A stretch of 64,000 nucleotides of DNA from Rhizobiales bacterium 65-79 (GCA_001896885.1 MKRJ01000046.1:141788-205787); one strand, 5' to 3'. Positions 34,218 through 44,300 are shown, counted from the stretch's first letter. Numbers and translations: made by a program. The notes: generated from the sequence alone by a model not told the origin.

Positions 34218-37200
34218 ATGGATATCGTAGGCCTTGCCATACGGAATGCGCGGCTCACGCTTTCCATCCTCTTCTTCTTCATCGTCGCCGGCGCGCTCGC
34301 CTATCGGTCGATCCCGAAGGAGGCCGAGCCCGATGTGCAGATTCCGATCATCTACGTGAACATTCCCTATCAGGGGATTTCGCCGGAGGATGCGGAACGG
34401 CTCATCCTGCGTCCGCTCGAGACGCAGATGAAGAATCTGAAGAACCTGAAGGAGCTGCGCGCCTCGGCCTATCAGGGCGGCGGCTACGTGCTCGCCGAAT
34501 TCCAACCCGGAACCGATATCTCCGTCTCGCTGGAGGACGTTCGAGCCAAGGTGCAGAACGCCAAGAAGGACATCCCCCAGGACGCCGACGAGCCGATCAT
34601 CTCCGAGGTGAACCTGTCGGAATTCCCGGTGCTGGTGGTGACGCTGTCCGGCGACATTCCCGAGCGGGTGATGACGGCGGCGGCGCGCGAACTGCGTGAC
34701 CGCATCAAGGAGGATGTGCCCGGTGTTCTCGACGCCAATCTGCAGGGCGCGCGCGATGACCTCGTCGAGGTCATCGTCGATCCGGTCAAGCTGGCATCCT
34801 ACAACATCCGCCTCGACCAGTTGATCTCCGGCGTACAGTCGAGCAACAGCCTGGTGGCGGCGGGAGCGATCAACGGCGACGAGGGCAGCTACGCCGTCAA
34901 GGTGCCGTCGCTGATCGAGACGGCGGAGGACGTGGCCGATCTGCCGGTCGTCGCCGGCCCCGATGCCATCGTCAAGGCGAAGGATCTCGCCACCATCCGC
35001 TCGACCTACAAGGACGCCGAGACGATCACGCGGCTGAACGGCAAGCCCGCCATCGCCATCGAAGTCTCGAAGCGCACCGGCGCCAACCTCATTGAAACCA
35101 TCGACGCCGTGAAAAAGGTCGCGAACGACTTCGGCAAGTCACTGCCGCAAGGCGCGGTGGTGTCGTTCAGCCAGGACAAGTCGACCACCATAAGGCAGCT
35201 CTTGAGCGACCTGCAGAACAGCGTCCTGACGGCTGTCGTGCTGGTCTTCATCGTCATCCTGTACGCGCTGTCCGGCCGCGCCTCGCTCCTGATCGGAATG
35301 GCGATCCCGTCATCCTTCCTGCTCGGCATATTGCTGCTCTCGCTGTTCGGCATGACGGTCAACATCGTCGTGCTGTTCAGCCTGATCCTGGCCGTCGGCA
35401 TGCTGGTCGACGACGCCATCATCGTCACTGAATTCGCCGAGCGGCGCATGGCCGAGGGCATGAAGAAGGAAGACGCCTACGCGCTTGCCGCCAGGCGCAT
35501 GGCCGGACCGGTCATCGCCGCGACCATGACGCGCGTTGCCGCCTTCTCGCCGCTCCTGTTCTGGCCGGGCATCGTCGGCGAGTTCATGAAATATCTGCCG
35601 ATCACGCTGATCGTCACGCTGGCGGCCTCGATGCTCTACGCGCTCGTCTTCACGCCGACGCTCGGTGCCATGTTCGGCAAGCCTCATCCGGAAAGCGGGC
35701 ATCAGGGCGACGGCTGGTACATGGCGCTCGTGAAGCGGGCGGTGAAGCACCCGAAAACCGTGCTGGCGCTCGGCGTCGCGCTCCTGGTCGCCGTTCCCGT
35801 CGCCTATTTCCACGAGGGCAAGGGCGTCGAGTTCTTCCCGAATGTCGAGCCGGACTACGGCCTGCTCTACGTGCACGCGCGCGGCAACCTGTCGCTCGCC
35901 GAAAAGGATGCCATCGTCACCAAGGCGGAAAAGCGCATCCTGGGCTGGCCGGGCATCAAGACGGTCTATACGCGCGTCGGCAAGGCGACCGGCAGCGCCA
36001 GCGACGTCGCCGAGGACGTCATCGGCGTCATCCAGTACGAGTTCATCGACTGGCGCGAACGCAAGCCCGCCAACGACATCCTCGCCGATCTGCGCACCGC
36101 GATGCAAGGTATCCCCGGCGCGGAGGTCGAGGTGCAGGTGCCGCAGGCCGGCCCGCCGACAGGCAAGGCGATCCAGGTGCGTCTTTCCGCGCAGGACCCC
36201 GCCGGCATCAACGATCAGGCTCGCAAGGTCGCCGCCATGCTGGGCACCATCCCGAACGTCGTCGACATCGACAATGGCCTGTCGCCGCCCGGCATCGATT
36301 GGGAGATCAACGTCGATCGCGGCAAGGCGGCGCAGTATGGCGTCAGCCCGGCGACGGTCGGCAGCGTGGTGCAGCTCGTCACCGACGGCCTCAAGCTCTC
36401 CGAATACCGCCCGGCGGACGCCGACGATTCCGTCGACATAAGGCTGAGGCTGCCGGAAAACCGGCGCACCCTCGCCACCCTAGACGAATTGCGCATCCAG
36501 ACCGCGGAAGGCTCGGTGCCGATCTCGAACTTCGTCACCCGCCAGGCTGCGCGCAAGGTCGGCATCCTGAACCGTATCGACGGGCAGCGCACCGTCACCG
36601 TTCAGGCCAATGTGCGCGAGGGCGTGCAGGTCGCCGACATCCAGCAGAAGGTGACGCAGAACCTGTCGAAGATGGATCTCGGCAACGTCCACTGGAAGCT
36701 GGCCGGCTCCGACGAGGAGCGCGATAAGGCGAGCGCCTTCCTGAGCAAGGCTTTCGGGGCCGCGATGTTCCTGATCTTCGTCGTGTTGCTCGCCCAGTTC
36801 AACAAGTTCACCAGCGTGTTCCTGGTGCTGTCGGCCGTCGTCATGTCGACCATCGGCGTGTTCCTCGGCCTGATCGTCATGGGCCAGCCCTTCGGCGTCG
36901 TGATGACGGGCATCGGTGTCATCGCGCTCGCCGGCGTGGTCGTGAACAACAATATCGTCCTGATCGACACCTACGACCGGCTGCGGGATGAAGGCTGGGC
37001 GAAGCTCGACGCGATCCTGCAGACCTGTCGCGAGCGCGCGCGGCCCGTCGTGCTGACCGCGATCACGGCCATTCTGGGCGTGTTGCCGATCGCCTTCGGC
37101 GTCAATCTCGAAATGTTGAACCACGAGACGACGTTCGGCGCGCCCTCAACGCAATGGTGGATCTCGCTGTCGAGCGCCATCGTGTTCGGCCTCGCCTTCT

Positions 37201-37388
37201 CGACGGTCCTGACTCTGATCGTCACACCGTCTGCGCTGATGATCTTCACCCGGGGCGACCGGAAACGGCGCGGATGGTTCAGCCGGCTCTTCCGGCGCGG
37301 AAAGGCGGAGAAAGCCGCGCCCGACGCCAATCCGGTGCCGGTCATCGGCGACGAGCCCGTGACGGCCTTTCCGAAGGCAGCGGAATAG
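34218..37388 (+). CDS. RND efflux pump permease
   Basis: The 1056-residue product is full length for an HAE/AcrB-type RND transporter. It has TM1 at residues 10-30, a large periplasmic domain, six helices around residues 340-540 including the proton-relay block LAVGMLVDDAIIVTEF with paired Asp, a second periplasmic domain, and a second helix bundle (residues about 865-1015) with GVVVNNNIVLIDTYDRLRDEG. The substrate cannot be told from sequence. It forms an operon with the adaptor and is probably controlled by the divergent TetR. Confidence 0.95.
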   Translation: MDIVGLAIRNARLTLSILFFFIVAGALAYRSIPKEAEPDVQIPIIYVNIPYQGISPEDAERLILRPLETQMKNLKNLKELRASAYQGGGYVLAEFQPGTDISVSLEDVRAKVQNAKKDIPQDADEPIISEVNLSEFPVLVVTLSGDIPERVMTAAARELRDRIKEDVPGVLDANLQGARDDLVEVIVDPVKLASYNIRLDQLISGVQSSNSLVAAGAINGDEGSYAVKVPSLIETAEDVADLPVVAGPDAIVKAKDLATIRSTYKDAETITRLNGKPAIAIEVSKRTGANLIETIDAVKKVANDFGKSLPQGAVVSFSQDKSTTIRQLLSDLQNSVLTAVVLVFIVILYALSGRASLLIGMAIPSSFLLGILLLSLFGMTVNIVVLFSLILAVGMLVDDAIIVTEFAERRMAEGMKKEDAYALAARRMAGPVIAATMTRVAAFSPLLFWPGIVGEFMKYLPITLIVTLAASMLYALVFTPTLGAMFGKPHPESGHQGDGWYMALVKRAVKHPKTVLALGVALLVAVPVAYFHEGKGVEFFPNVEPDYGLLYVHARGNLSLAEKDAIVTKAEKRILGWPGIKTVYTRVGKATGSASDVAEDVIGVIQYEFIDWRERKPANDILADLRTAMQGIPGAEVEVQVPQAGPPTGKAIQVRLSAQDPAGINDQARKVAAMLGTIPNVVDIDNGLSPPGIDWEINVDRGKAAQYGVSPATVGSVVQLVTDGLKLSEYRPADADDSVDIRLRLPENRRTLATLDELRIQTAEGSVPISNFVTRQAARKVGILNRIDGQRTVTVQANVREGVQVADIQQKVTQNLSKMDLGNVHWKLAGSDEERDKASAFLSKAFGAAMFLIFVVLLAQFNKFTSVFLVLSAVVMSTIGVFLGLIVMGQPFGVVMTGIGVIALAGVVVNNNIVLIDTYDRLRDEGWAKLDAILQTCRERARPVVLTAITAILGVLPIAFGVNLEMLNHETTFGAPSTQWWISLSSAIVFGLAFSTVLTLIVTPSALMIFTRGDRKRRGWFSRLFRRGKAEKAAPDANPVPVIGDEPVTAFPKAAE

Positions 37389-37463
37389 CGGCGCGGGAAC
37401 GGCGGCATAGAAGCCGCGGCCCGGCCGGAAAGTCAGGCTTGAACCTTCGATTTCCTGCCGGTC

Positions 37464-37530
37464 GAACCCCCGCTCCGGTTCGCTCAGCGAGCCACCTCTC
37501 CCCCGTTCAACGGGGGGTAGGAAGCGCGGG
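37464..37530. repeat. REP-like element downstream of the RND operon
   Basis: CCGCTCCGGTTCGCTCAGCG, then CCACCTCTCCCCCGTTCAAC and GGGGGGTAGG, give the same paired GCTC...GAGC and CTCCCCC/GGGGGG hairpins as the other REP copies. The remaining roughly 150 bp before the DUF3309 gene show nothing else. Confidence 0.7.
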
Positions 37531-37685
37531 CAAGGCTCGACTCCCTTCCCTTATGGCACGTGAAGCCCGACGGGAGCGGTGCATTCCATACGCGGTCATT
37601 CGCCGTCGGACGGGAAGCGCCGGGGAACTGCGACCGCCTGTCGCGCATTGTTGTGCCATTGGTGTAGTTTCCGAAGGGGATCCCA

Positions 37686-37844
37686 ATGACACTCGGCACG
37701 ATACTGATCATCATTCTCATCCTGATTTTGCTCGGCGCGGTGCCGAGCTGGCCCTATTCGCGCGGCTGGGGCTACGGCCCGTCCGGCATCGTCGGCGTCG
37801 TCCTGGTGATCATCATCATCTTGGTGCTGCTCGGCAGGGTGTAA
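37686..37844 (+). CDS. DUF3309-family small hydrophobic protein
   Basis: A 52-codon gene encoding two hydrophobic segments (TLGTILIIILILILLGAVP and IVGVVLVIIIILVLLGRV) around the conserved SWPYSRGWGYGPSG linker, which identifies DUF3309. Such proteins are short, probably inner-membrane, and often stress-induced. GAAGGGGATCCCA precedes ATG at 37686, giving an acceptable ribosome-binding site. Function is unknown. Confidence 0.88.
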   Translation: MTLGTILIIILILILLGAVPSWPYSRGWGYGPSGIVGVVLVIIIILVLLGRV

Positions 37845-37943
37845 CGCCGTCAGAGGACGGCGCGGCTTGCAATTCGGTTTCGAGAAGGCTCGTCGCCACC
37901 CGGCGACGGGCCTTTCTTTGCCGACCCGGCAATAAGTGCGGCT

Positions 37944-39119
37944 TCAGGCTGGCTCTGCGGAGCCCATGTCGGCGGCGCGCGCGAGCCCTGCCATGAGAAA
38001 AACGACGATGAGCAGCACCGAGACGCCGATGAATGCCGGCGAGAAGCCGACATGCTGGCCGATGAAGCCGATGATCGACGGGGCGAGCAGGATACCGGAA
38101 TAGCCCATCACCGTCACCGTGCTGAGCCCCGCGCCGGGCGACAGGCCCGGCTGGTTGCCGGCCGCCGAGAAGGCGATCGGCACCATGTTAGCGATGCCGA
38201 AGCCGGAGAAGGCGAAGGCCAGTACCGCAATCCACGCATTCGGCGCGAAGCCGCCGACCAGCATGCCGGTCGCCGCGATCAGCGCCGAGACGCGCAAGGT
38301 CGCCACGGCGCCGAAGCGGTTGCGCACCGCGTCCCCCGCGAAGCGCATCAGGGCCATCGTCCCGGAAAAGGCGGCGAAGGCGAGGCCGGCGGTCGCGATG
38401 CCCGCGCCGAGTTCCTGTTTCAGGTAGAGCGCCGCCCAGTCCAGCACCGCGCCCTCGGGGATCATGGAGAACAGCGCCATGATGCCGATCAGATAGATGA
38501 TCGGCGCCCTCGGCAGGGAGAAGCGGAATTTCTGGCGGATAGCGGGCTTCGTTTCCGTGACAAGGCCCCGTGTGGCGAATAAGAACACGATAATCGCAAG
38601 AATTGTGACGATGACTGCGTGCAGCAGCGCGCCGCCGTCCTTGATGAGAAGGCCGCCAAGCCCACCGCCGGCGAAGCCGCCAAGGCTCCAGAAGCCGTGC
38701 GAGGAGGACATCACCGCGCGCCTCAGCCTGCGCTCCACCTCCACCGCGTTGGCGTTCATCGCGACATCCATGCCCCCGGCCGTCGCGCCGAATATGAAGA
38801 GCGCCGCCGCCGCCAGCGGCACGTCGGGCGCCAGCACGATCAGGAGCAGCCCGAACACGGCGACCGCGCCGAACATCTGGATGACGCGGCGCGAGCCGAA
38901 GCGTCCGATCAGCGTGCCGCACCAGGGCATGGCTGAAAGCGCGCCGAGCCCGAACAGCAGGATCAGCAGGCCGAGCGTGAATTCCGTTATTCCGAGACGC
39001 GCGAGGAACCCCGGGATCTGTGGCGCCCAGCTCCCGACCAGAAAGCCGTTGACCAGGAAGACGGCGGCGACCGACCAGCGGCCGCGAAGCGCCGTGGCGG
39101 TTGAGGGCGAGGCGTCCAT
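37944..39119 (-). CDS. MFS transporter (YbjJ/FucP-like)
   Basis: The 391-residue product has twelve hydrophobic segments and the MFS loop motif GTLIGRFGSRRV between TM2 and TM3. The blocks NGFLVGSWAPQIPGFLARLG and MNANAVEVERRLRRAVMSSSHGFWSLGG are typical of the YbjJ-type sugar-transporter-like subgroup. Substrate is not known. A perfect TAAATCGATTTA palindrome lies 36 bp upstream of its ATG, a LacI-family type operator, so carbohydrate control is likely. Confidence 0.88.
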   Translation of the reverse strand: MDASPSTATALRGRWSVAAVFLVNGFLVGSWAPQIPGFLARLGITEFTLGLLILLFGLGALSAMPWCGTLIGRFGSRRVIQMFGAVAVFGLLLIVLAPDVPLAAAALFIFGATAGGMDVAMNANAVEVERRLRRAVMSSSHGFWSLGGFAGGGLGGLLIKDGGALLHAVIVTILAIIVFLFATRGLVTETKPAIRQKFRFSLPRAPIIYLIGIMALFSMIPEGAVLDWAALYLKQELGAGIATAGLAFAAFSGTMALMRFAGDAVRNRFGAVATLRVSALIAATGMLVGGFAPNAWIAVLAFAFSGFGIANMVPIAFSAAGNQPGLSPGAGLSTVTVMGYSGILLAPSIIGFIGQHVGFSPAFIGVSVLLIVVFLMAGLARAADMGSAEPA

Positions 39120-39154
39120 TCAATAGTCCGATGAGCCGATCTTCAACGACAATC

Positions 39155-39166
39155 TAAATCGATTTA
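39155..39166. promoter_or_regulatory. Perfect 12-bp palindrome TAAATCGATTTA (LacI-type operator)
   Basis: The palindrome has the central CG and AT-rich arms common to LacI-family operators. It lies 36 bp from the MFS start codon and 46 bp from the stop codon of the M24 gene. No LacI-type gene is in the window. Confidence 0.6.
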
Positions 39167-39212
39167 ACAGCCGATCAAGGGCAAGGATGATTTTCGCATT
39201 GGGCCAATGGCG

Positions 39213-40391
39213 TCAGGATTTGACATGGATCTCGCGCGGGAATTTGGTCAGCGTTTCACATCCGCCGGCGGTGACGAGGATCGTCTCGCTCACTTCGATC
39301 CCCCAGCATTCCATCCACATGCCGAGGATGGAATGCAGGACGTTGCCCGGCTCGAGGATCGTCTTGTCGCCCGGCCGCAGGCTGATCGTGTGCTCGCCCC
39401 AGTCCGGCGGATAGGCGACGCCGATCGAGTAGCCGATGCGCGATTCCTTTTTCAGACCGTAGCGCCGGATGACCTTGCGCCATGCGGCCTCCACCTCTTC
39501 CGCGGCGATGCCGGGCCGGATCGTCCCGAGCACGGCGTCCATTCCCTCGATAACCGCCTTGCCCGTGTCCGCGACCTTCGCCGGCGTCGGGCCAAGCTGG
39601 AGCGTGCGCGCCAGCCCGGCCGTGTAGCGGCGCACCGCGCCGGCCAGTTCCAGCGCGACCGTCTCGTTCGCGCCGAAGCGGCGGTCGCTCCACATGATGT
39701 GCGGCGCGGACGCATTCTCGCCGCCGAGTATGGTCGGCGGCAGGGCCGTGATGTCGCCGGCGAAATCCGGCGATCCGGCGACCTGCGCCGCCTGTATGCT
39801 GGCGATGGCGTCGCATTCGCGCACGCCCGGCGCGATCGCCTCATAGGCGGCGCGGACGGCTCCTTCGGCTAGCCGAGCGGCCTTGCGCAGATAATCTATC
39901 TCGGCATCCGACTTGACGGCGCGGACCCAGTTCACGATGAGGCTGGCGTCGTGGAACGTCGCATTGGGCAGGCCGGCCGTCAGGCGTTCATGGGCCTTCG
40001 CCGAATAGTAATAGGCTTCCGTCTCGATGCCGATATTGCCGCGTCCCCAGCCCTTCTGCCCGATCCATCCGGCGATCCAGTCCATCGGATGGCGGTCGGA
40101 CTGCTGGACATGGTCTTCCGGGAAGCCGACGACGTTTTCCGGTTTCATCCACGCTGTCAGCACCCCGCCGGCGGCGTCCATGGCGCGGCCGATCCAGACG
40201 GGCTCCTCGTCGGCGAGCGGCACCAGCACCATTTGCGGCGTATAGAAGGACCAGCCGTCATAGCCGGTGATATAGTGCTGGTTGGCGACGTCGTTGACGA
40301 TCAGGAGATCGAAGCCGCGACGCGCCATCTCTTTGCGGATGGCCTCAAGCCTGCGGCGATACTCACCGCGTTCGAAAGGCAATGGGATCAT
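39213..40391 (-). CDS. M24-family metallopeptidase (Xaa-Pro peptidase or ectoine hydrolase-like)
   Basis: The 392-residue product has a creatinase N-terminal domain (residues about 10-155, RRGFDLLIVNDVANQHYITGYDGWSFYTPQM) and an M24 pita-bread catalytic domain (residues about 165-385). The usual metal ligands are incompletely conserved, with ALELAGAVRRYTAGLARTL where a DxG...D motif is expected, and GVAYPPDWGEHTISLRPGD near 335. This is a feature of the DoeA (ectoine hydrolase) and creatinase-like subgroup. DoeA is therefore a possible function, but doeBDCX partners are absent here, so only the family is claimed. Confidence 0.8.
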   Translation of the reverse strand: MIPLPFERGEYRRRLEAIRKEMARRGFDLLIVNDVANQHYITGYDGWSFYTPQMVLVPLADEEPVWIGRAMDAAGGVLTAWMKPENVVGFPEDHVQQSDRHPMDWIAGWIGQKGWGRGNIGIETEAYYYSAKAHERLTAGLPNATFHDASLIVNWVRAVKSDAEIDYLRKAARLAEGAVRAAYEAIAPGVRECDAIASIQAAQVAGSPDFAGDITALPPTILGGENASAPHIMWSDRRFGANETVALELAGAVRRYTAGLARTLQLGPTPAKVADTGKAVIEGMDAVLGTIRPGIAAEEVEAAWRKVIRRYGLKKESRIGYSIGVAYPPDWGEHTISLRPGDKTILEPGNVLHSILGMWMECWGIEVSETILVTAGGCETLTKFPREIHVKS

Positions 40392-40673
40392 GTTCGGCCG
40401 GTCCTGTCCTGATGATGCGCATGGCGTGCCGCCGACGGAAGATAGATCTCAATAATCGGAAAGGATACGAGTTCGCCTCCATCATCCACGGGCAAGCGGG
40501 ACGTGACGGAGGATTTTCATCCGTCTCTGCGATCGCTCCTGTATCTGCACGAACAGGATGATGTCGGGCGTCGCGCCTATTGGCGCGCCCCGCAGAGCTT
40601 ATCCGCGCAAGTGGCGTGCGAGCGTGAACGAAAAAGACCGAGTGCGGCAACGACCGGACATGACGCTGCGCAT

Positions 40674-43600
40674 TCACCCGTAGACGACCAGCAGATCCTT
40701 GGCGTCGATCTGGTCGCCCGCCCTGACCAGCACCTCGGCGATGGTCCCGTCGCGCTCTGCGTGGAGCGCGGTTTCCATCTTCATGGCCTCAATCGAGAGC
40801 AGCACGTCGCCGGCCGCCACCTTCTGGCCGGCGATCACGGCGAGCGCCGAGACCACGCCCGGCATCGGCGCGCCGACATGCGCCTCGTTACCGGGCTCGG
40901 CCTTGCGCCGTTCGCGCGCGACGGACGCGCCATGGATGCGGTCCGGCACCTTCACCCGGCGCGGCTGGCCGTTCAGTTCGAAGAAGACGGTCGCCATGCC
41001 CTTGTCGTCGACATCGCCGAGCGCCAGGCAGCGGATGACCAGCGTCTTGCCCTTCTCGATGTCGACGAAGATCTCGTCCTCCGGCGCCATGCCGTAGAAA
41101 TAGACCGGCGTCGGCAGCACGGAAACGGGGCCGTATTCCGCAATCGCAGCGGCGAAGTCGGAGAACACTTTCGGATACATCAGCCAGGAGGCGAACTCGA
41201 ATTCGTTGAGCGCACGACCTGTCTTTTCCTCCGCCTCGGCGCGCTTGGCCGCAAGGTCGGCTTCCGCAAGCAGCGATCCCGGGCGGGCCGTGCTCGGCTC
41301 GGCGCCCTTCAGCACCTTCTTCTGCAACTCCTTCGGCCATCCGCCAGGTGGCTGGCCGAGATCGCCGCGCAGCATGGCGACGACCGAATCGGGGAAGGCG
41401 ATGTCGCGCGCCGGATCCTCGACGTCCGCCACCGTCAGTTCCTGGCTCACCATCATCAGGGCCATGTCGCCGACGACCTTGGAGGAAGGCGTCACCTTGA
41501 CGATGTCGCCGAACATGCGGTTGACGTCCTGATAGGCTCGCGCCACTTCGTGCCAGCGCGTCTCGAGACCCAGTGCCCGCGCCTGCTCCTTCAGGTTGGT
41601 GAACTGGCCGCCCGGCATCTCGTGCAGGTAGACCTCCGATGCCGGGCCCTTCAGATCGCTCTCGAAAGCGGCGTACTGGTTGCGCACCGCTTCCCAGTAG
41701 AACGATATCCGGCGGATCCATTCCGGATCGAGGCCCGGGTCGCGCTCGCTTCCCTTGAGCGCTTCGAGGATCGACCCGAGACAGGGCTGCGATGTGTTGC
41801 CGGAAAGCGCATCCATGGCGGCGTCCACCGCATCGACGCCGGCTTCAATCGCCGCGAGCACCGTCGCGCCGGCGATGCCCGACGTGTCGTGCGTATGGAA
41901 ATGGATCGGCAGGTCGGTTTCCTCGCGCAGCGCCTTGAAGAGCACGCGCGCGGCGGAGGGCTTGAGCAGCCCGGCCATGTCCTTGACCGCGATGATGTGC
42001 GCGCCGGCGGCCTCCAGTTCCTTGGTCAGCCGGACATAATAGTTCAGATCATATTTGGCGCGCGCCGGATCGAGGATGTCGCCGGTATAGCACATCGCCG
42101 CCTCGACCAGCTTGCCTTCGGCGCCGACGGCGTCCATGGCGACGCGCATGTTCTCGACCCAGTTCAGGCAGTCGAAGACGCGGAAGAGATCGATGCCCCC
42201 GGCCGCCGCCTGGCGGACGAAATGCTGCACGACATTGTCGGGATAGTTGGTATAGCCGACGCCGTTGGCGCCCCTCAAAAGCATCTGCAGCAGGATATTG
42301 GGCGCCTTCTCGCGGATCAGCGCCAGCCGTTCCCACGGATCCTCCGTCAGGAAGCGCATGGCGACGTCGAAGGTCGCGCCGCCCCAGCACTCCAGCGACA
42401 GGAGCCCTGGCAGCGCCCGCGCATAGGTGCCGGCGATGCGGGCGATATCGTGGGTGCGCACGCGCGTCGCCAGGAGCGACTGGTGCCCGTCCCGCATGGT
42501 GGTGTCGGTGACCAGCACCTGCTTCTGGTCGCGCAGCCAAGCGGCGAATTTCTCCGGCCCTAGCGCGTCGAGCCTCTGCTTCGTGCCGTCGGGAACCGGC
42601 CCCGTGAACCAGGGAATGACGGGCGGAGCGGCGTCCGCCTTGGGCCTAGGACGGCCGCGCGTCTCGGGATGGCCGTTCACCGTCACGTCGGCGAGATAGT
42701 TGAGAAGCTTGGTGGCGCGATCCTGCCGCTTCACCTGCGCGAACAGTTCCGGCGTCTCGTCGATGAAGCGAGTGGTGTAGTCGTTCGCCCGGAATTTCGG
42801 ATGGCTGATGATCGCTTCGAGGAAGGTGAGATTGGTGGCGACGCCGCGGATGCGGAATTCACGAAGCGCCCGGTGCATCCGCGCGATCGCCTCGCGGGCG
42901 GTCGGCGCCCAGGCCGTGACCTTTTCCAGCAGCGGATCATAGTAGCGGGTGATGACGGCGCCCGAATAGGCCGTGCCGCCGTCGAGTCGGATGCCGAAGC
43001 CGGTTGCGCCTCGATAGGCGGTGATGCGGCCGTAGTCGGGGATGAAATTCTGCTCCGGATCCTCGGTCGTGATCCGGCACTGCAGCGCGTTGCCGTTCAG
43101 CCTGATCTCGTCCTGCGGCGGCACGCCGGATTCGGGCGTGCCGATCGCGAAGCCGTCGAGGATATGGATCTGCGCCTTGACGATATCGATGCCGGTGACC
43201 TCCTCGGTCACCGTGTGCTCGACCTGGATGCGCGGATTGACCTCGATGAAGTAGAACTTGCCGGTATCGGCATCCATCAGGAACTCGACCGTCCCGGCGC
43301 CGACATAGTAGGTCGCCCTCGCGATCTTCAGCGCATAGCCGGAAAGCTCCTGGCGCTGGGCGTCGTTGAGGTAGGGCGCCGGCGCGCGCTCGACGACCTT
43401 CTGGTTGCGGCGCTGGATGGAACAGTCGCGCTCGAAGAGATGAACGACCGTGCCGTGCGTGTCGCCGAGGATCTGCACCTCGACATGGCGGGCGCGTTCG
43501 ACCAGCTTCTCCAGATAGACCTCGTCCTTGCCGAAGGCGGCCCTTGCCTCGCGTCGGCCTTCCATCACTTCCCGCGAGAGGTCGGCCTCCGAGCGGACGA

Positions 43601-44132
43601 CGCGCATGCCGCGCCCGCCGCCGCCCCACGAAGCCTTCAGCATCATCGGATAGCCGATCGCCTCGGCCATCCGCGCGATTTCACGGGGATCGTCGGGCAG
43701 CGGTTCGGTGGCCGGAATGACCGGGACGTCGATTTCCATGGCCAGGTTGCGGGCGGCGACCTTGTTGCCGAGCCGCCGCATCGTGTCGGGCTTCGGCCCG
43801 ATGAAGACGAGGCCGTTCTCGGCGCAAGCCTCGGCGAATTCGGGGCTTTCCGACAGGAGACCGTAGCCGGGGTGGACGGCATCCGCGCCGGACAGTTTTG
43901 CGACGCGGATGATCTCGGGGATCGAGAGATAGCTTTCGATCGGGCCGAGATCGGCCGCAAGGTGCGGACCGCGCCCGACCTGGTAGGATTCGTCGGCCTT
44001 GAACCGGTGCAGCGAGTATTTGTCCTCCTCCGCCCAGATCGCAACGGTCTTCAGGCCGAGTTCGTTGGCTGCGCGGAAGACGCGGATGGCGATCTCGGAA
44101 CGGTTGGCGACGAGGATTTTGGTGATCGGCAA
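40674..44132 (-). CDS. pyc: Pyruvate carboxylase
   Basis: The product of 1152 residues has, in order, biotin carboxylase (about 1-450; GWGGGGRGMRVV ATP-grasp loop, EVNPRIQVEHTVTEEVTG), carboxyltransferase (about 540-830; DTTMRDGHQSLLATRVRT, THDTSG metal site), the PC tetramerisation region, and a biotin carrier domain whose EAMKMETAL holds the biotinylated Lys near residue 1117. It makes oxaloacetate from pyruvate and bicarbonate. The start is a TTG at 44132 (read PITKILVANRSE after Met), preceded by GGAGG; rhizobial Pyc proteins begin MPISK and are about 1154 residues. Confidence 0.96.
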   Translation of the reverse strand: MPITKILVANRSEIAIRVFRAANELGLKTVAIWAEEDKYSLHRFKADESYQVGRGPHLAADLGPIESYLSIPEIIRVAKLSGADAVHPGYGLLSESPEFAEACAENGLVFIGPKPDTMRRLGNKVAARNLAMEIDVPVIPATEPLPDDPREIARMAEAIGYPMMLKASWGGGGRGMRVVRSEADLSREVMEGRREARAAFGKDEVYLEKLVERARHVEVQILGDTHGTVVHLFERDCSIQRRNQKVVERAPAPYLNDAQRQELSGYALKIARATYYVGAGTVEFLMDADTGKFYFIEVNPRIQVEHTVTEEVTGIDIVKAQIHILDGFAIGTPESGVPPQDEIRLNGNALQCRITTEDPEQNFIPDYGRITAYRGATGFGIRLDGGTAYSGAVITRYYDPLLEKVTAWAPTAREAIARMHRALREFRIRGVATNLTFLEAIISHPKFRANDYTTRFIDETPELFAQVKRQDRATKLLNYLADVTVNGHPETRGRPRPKADAAPPVIPWFTGPVPDGTKQRLDALGPEKFAAWLRDQKQVLVTDTTMRDGHQSLLATRVRTHDIARIAGTYARALPGLLSLECWGGATFDVAMRFLTEDPWERLALIREKAPNILLQMLLRGANGVGYTNYPDNVVQHFVRQAAAGGIDLFRVFDCLNWVENMRVAMDAVGAEGKLVEAAMCYTGDILDPARAKYDLNYYVRLTKELEAAGAHIIAVKDMAGLLKPSAARVLFKALREETDLPIHFHTHDTSGIAGATVLAAIEAGVDAVDAAMDALSGNTSQPCLGSILEALKGSERDPGLDPEWIRRISFYWEAVRNQYAAFESDLKGPASEVYLHEMPGGQFTNLKEQARALGLETRWHEVARAYQDVNRMFGDIVKVTPSSKVVGDMALMMVSQELTVADVEDPARDIAFPDSVVAMLRGDLGQPPGGWPKELQKKVLKGAEPSTARPGSLLAEADLAAKRAEAEEKTGRALNEFEFASWLMYPKVFSDFAAAIAEYGPVSVLPTPVYFYGMAPEDEIFVDIEKGKTLVIRCLALGDVDDKGMATVFFELNGQPRRVKVPDRIHGASVARERRKAEPGNEAHVGAPMPGVVSALAVIAGQKVAAGDVLLSIEAMKMETALHAERDGTIAEVLVRAGDQIDAKDLLVVYG

Positions 44133-44220
44133 GGCGTGGCCTCCGCGACGGTCATCTTGGTTCAGCAATCGTTAGCGTGCGCGATATTGCAGCGCAACAT
44201 CGCAGGTTTGCCTATTCGCG

Positions 44221-44256
44221 AAAGAAAACGGCCCGGCATGCGAACATGCCGGGCCG
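44221..44256 (-). terminator. Rho-independent terminator of livK
   Basis: CGGCCCGGCATG (44229-44240) and CATGCCGGGCCG (44245-44256) form a perfect 12-bp stem with a 4-base loop. On the minus strand a T-rich tract (44221-44228) follows. It lies 45 bp past the livK stop codon and ahead of pyc. Confidence 0.93.
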
Positions 44257-44300
44257 CGAAGACCGTCGATCCGCCCGATGAGGGCAGGACGACCGGCCGA

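Noticed and set aside
37616..37650. EcfG-type promoter for the DUF3309 gene
   Set aside because: A GGAAC is present, but no CGTT lies at 16-17 bp spacing.
39213..40391. Firm assignment as ectoine hydrolase DoeA
   Set aside because: The fold and deviating metal site fit, but none of the other ectoine degradation genes is nearby.
40503..42563. 686-codon open frame antisense to pyruvate carboxylase
   Set aside because: Shadow of the pyc reading frame; no motifs and no ribosome-binding site.
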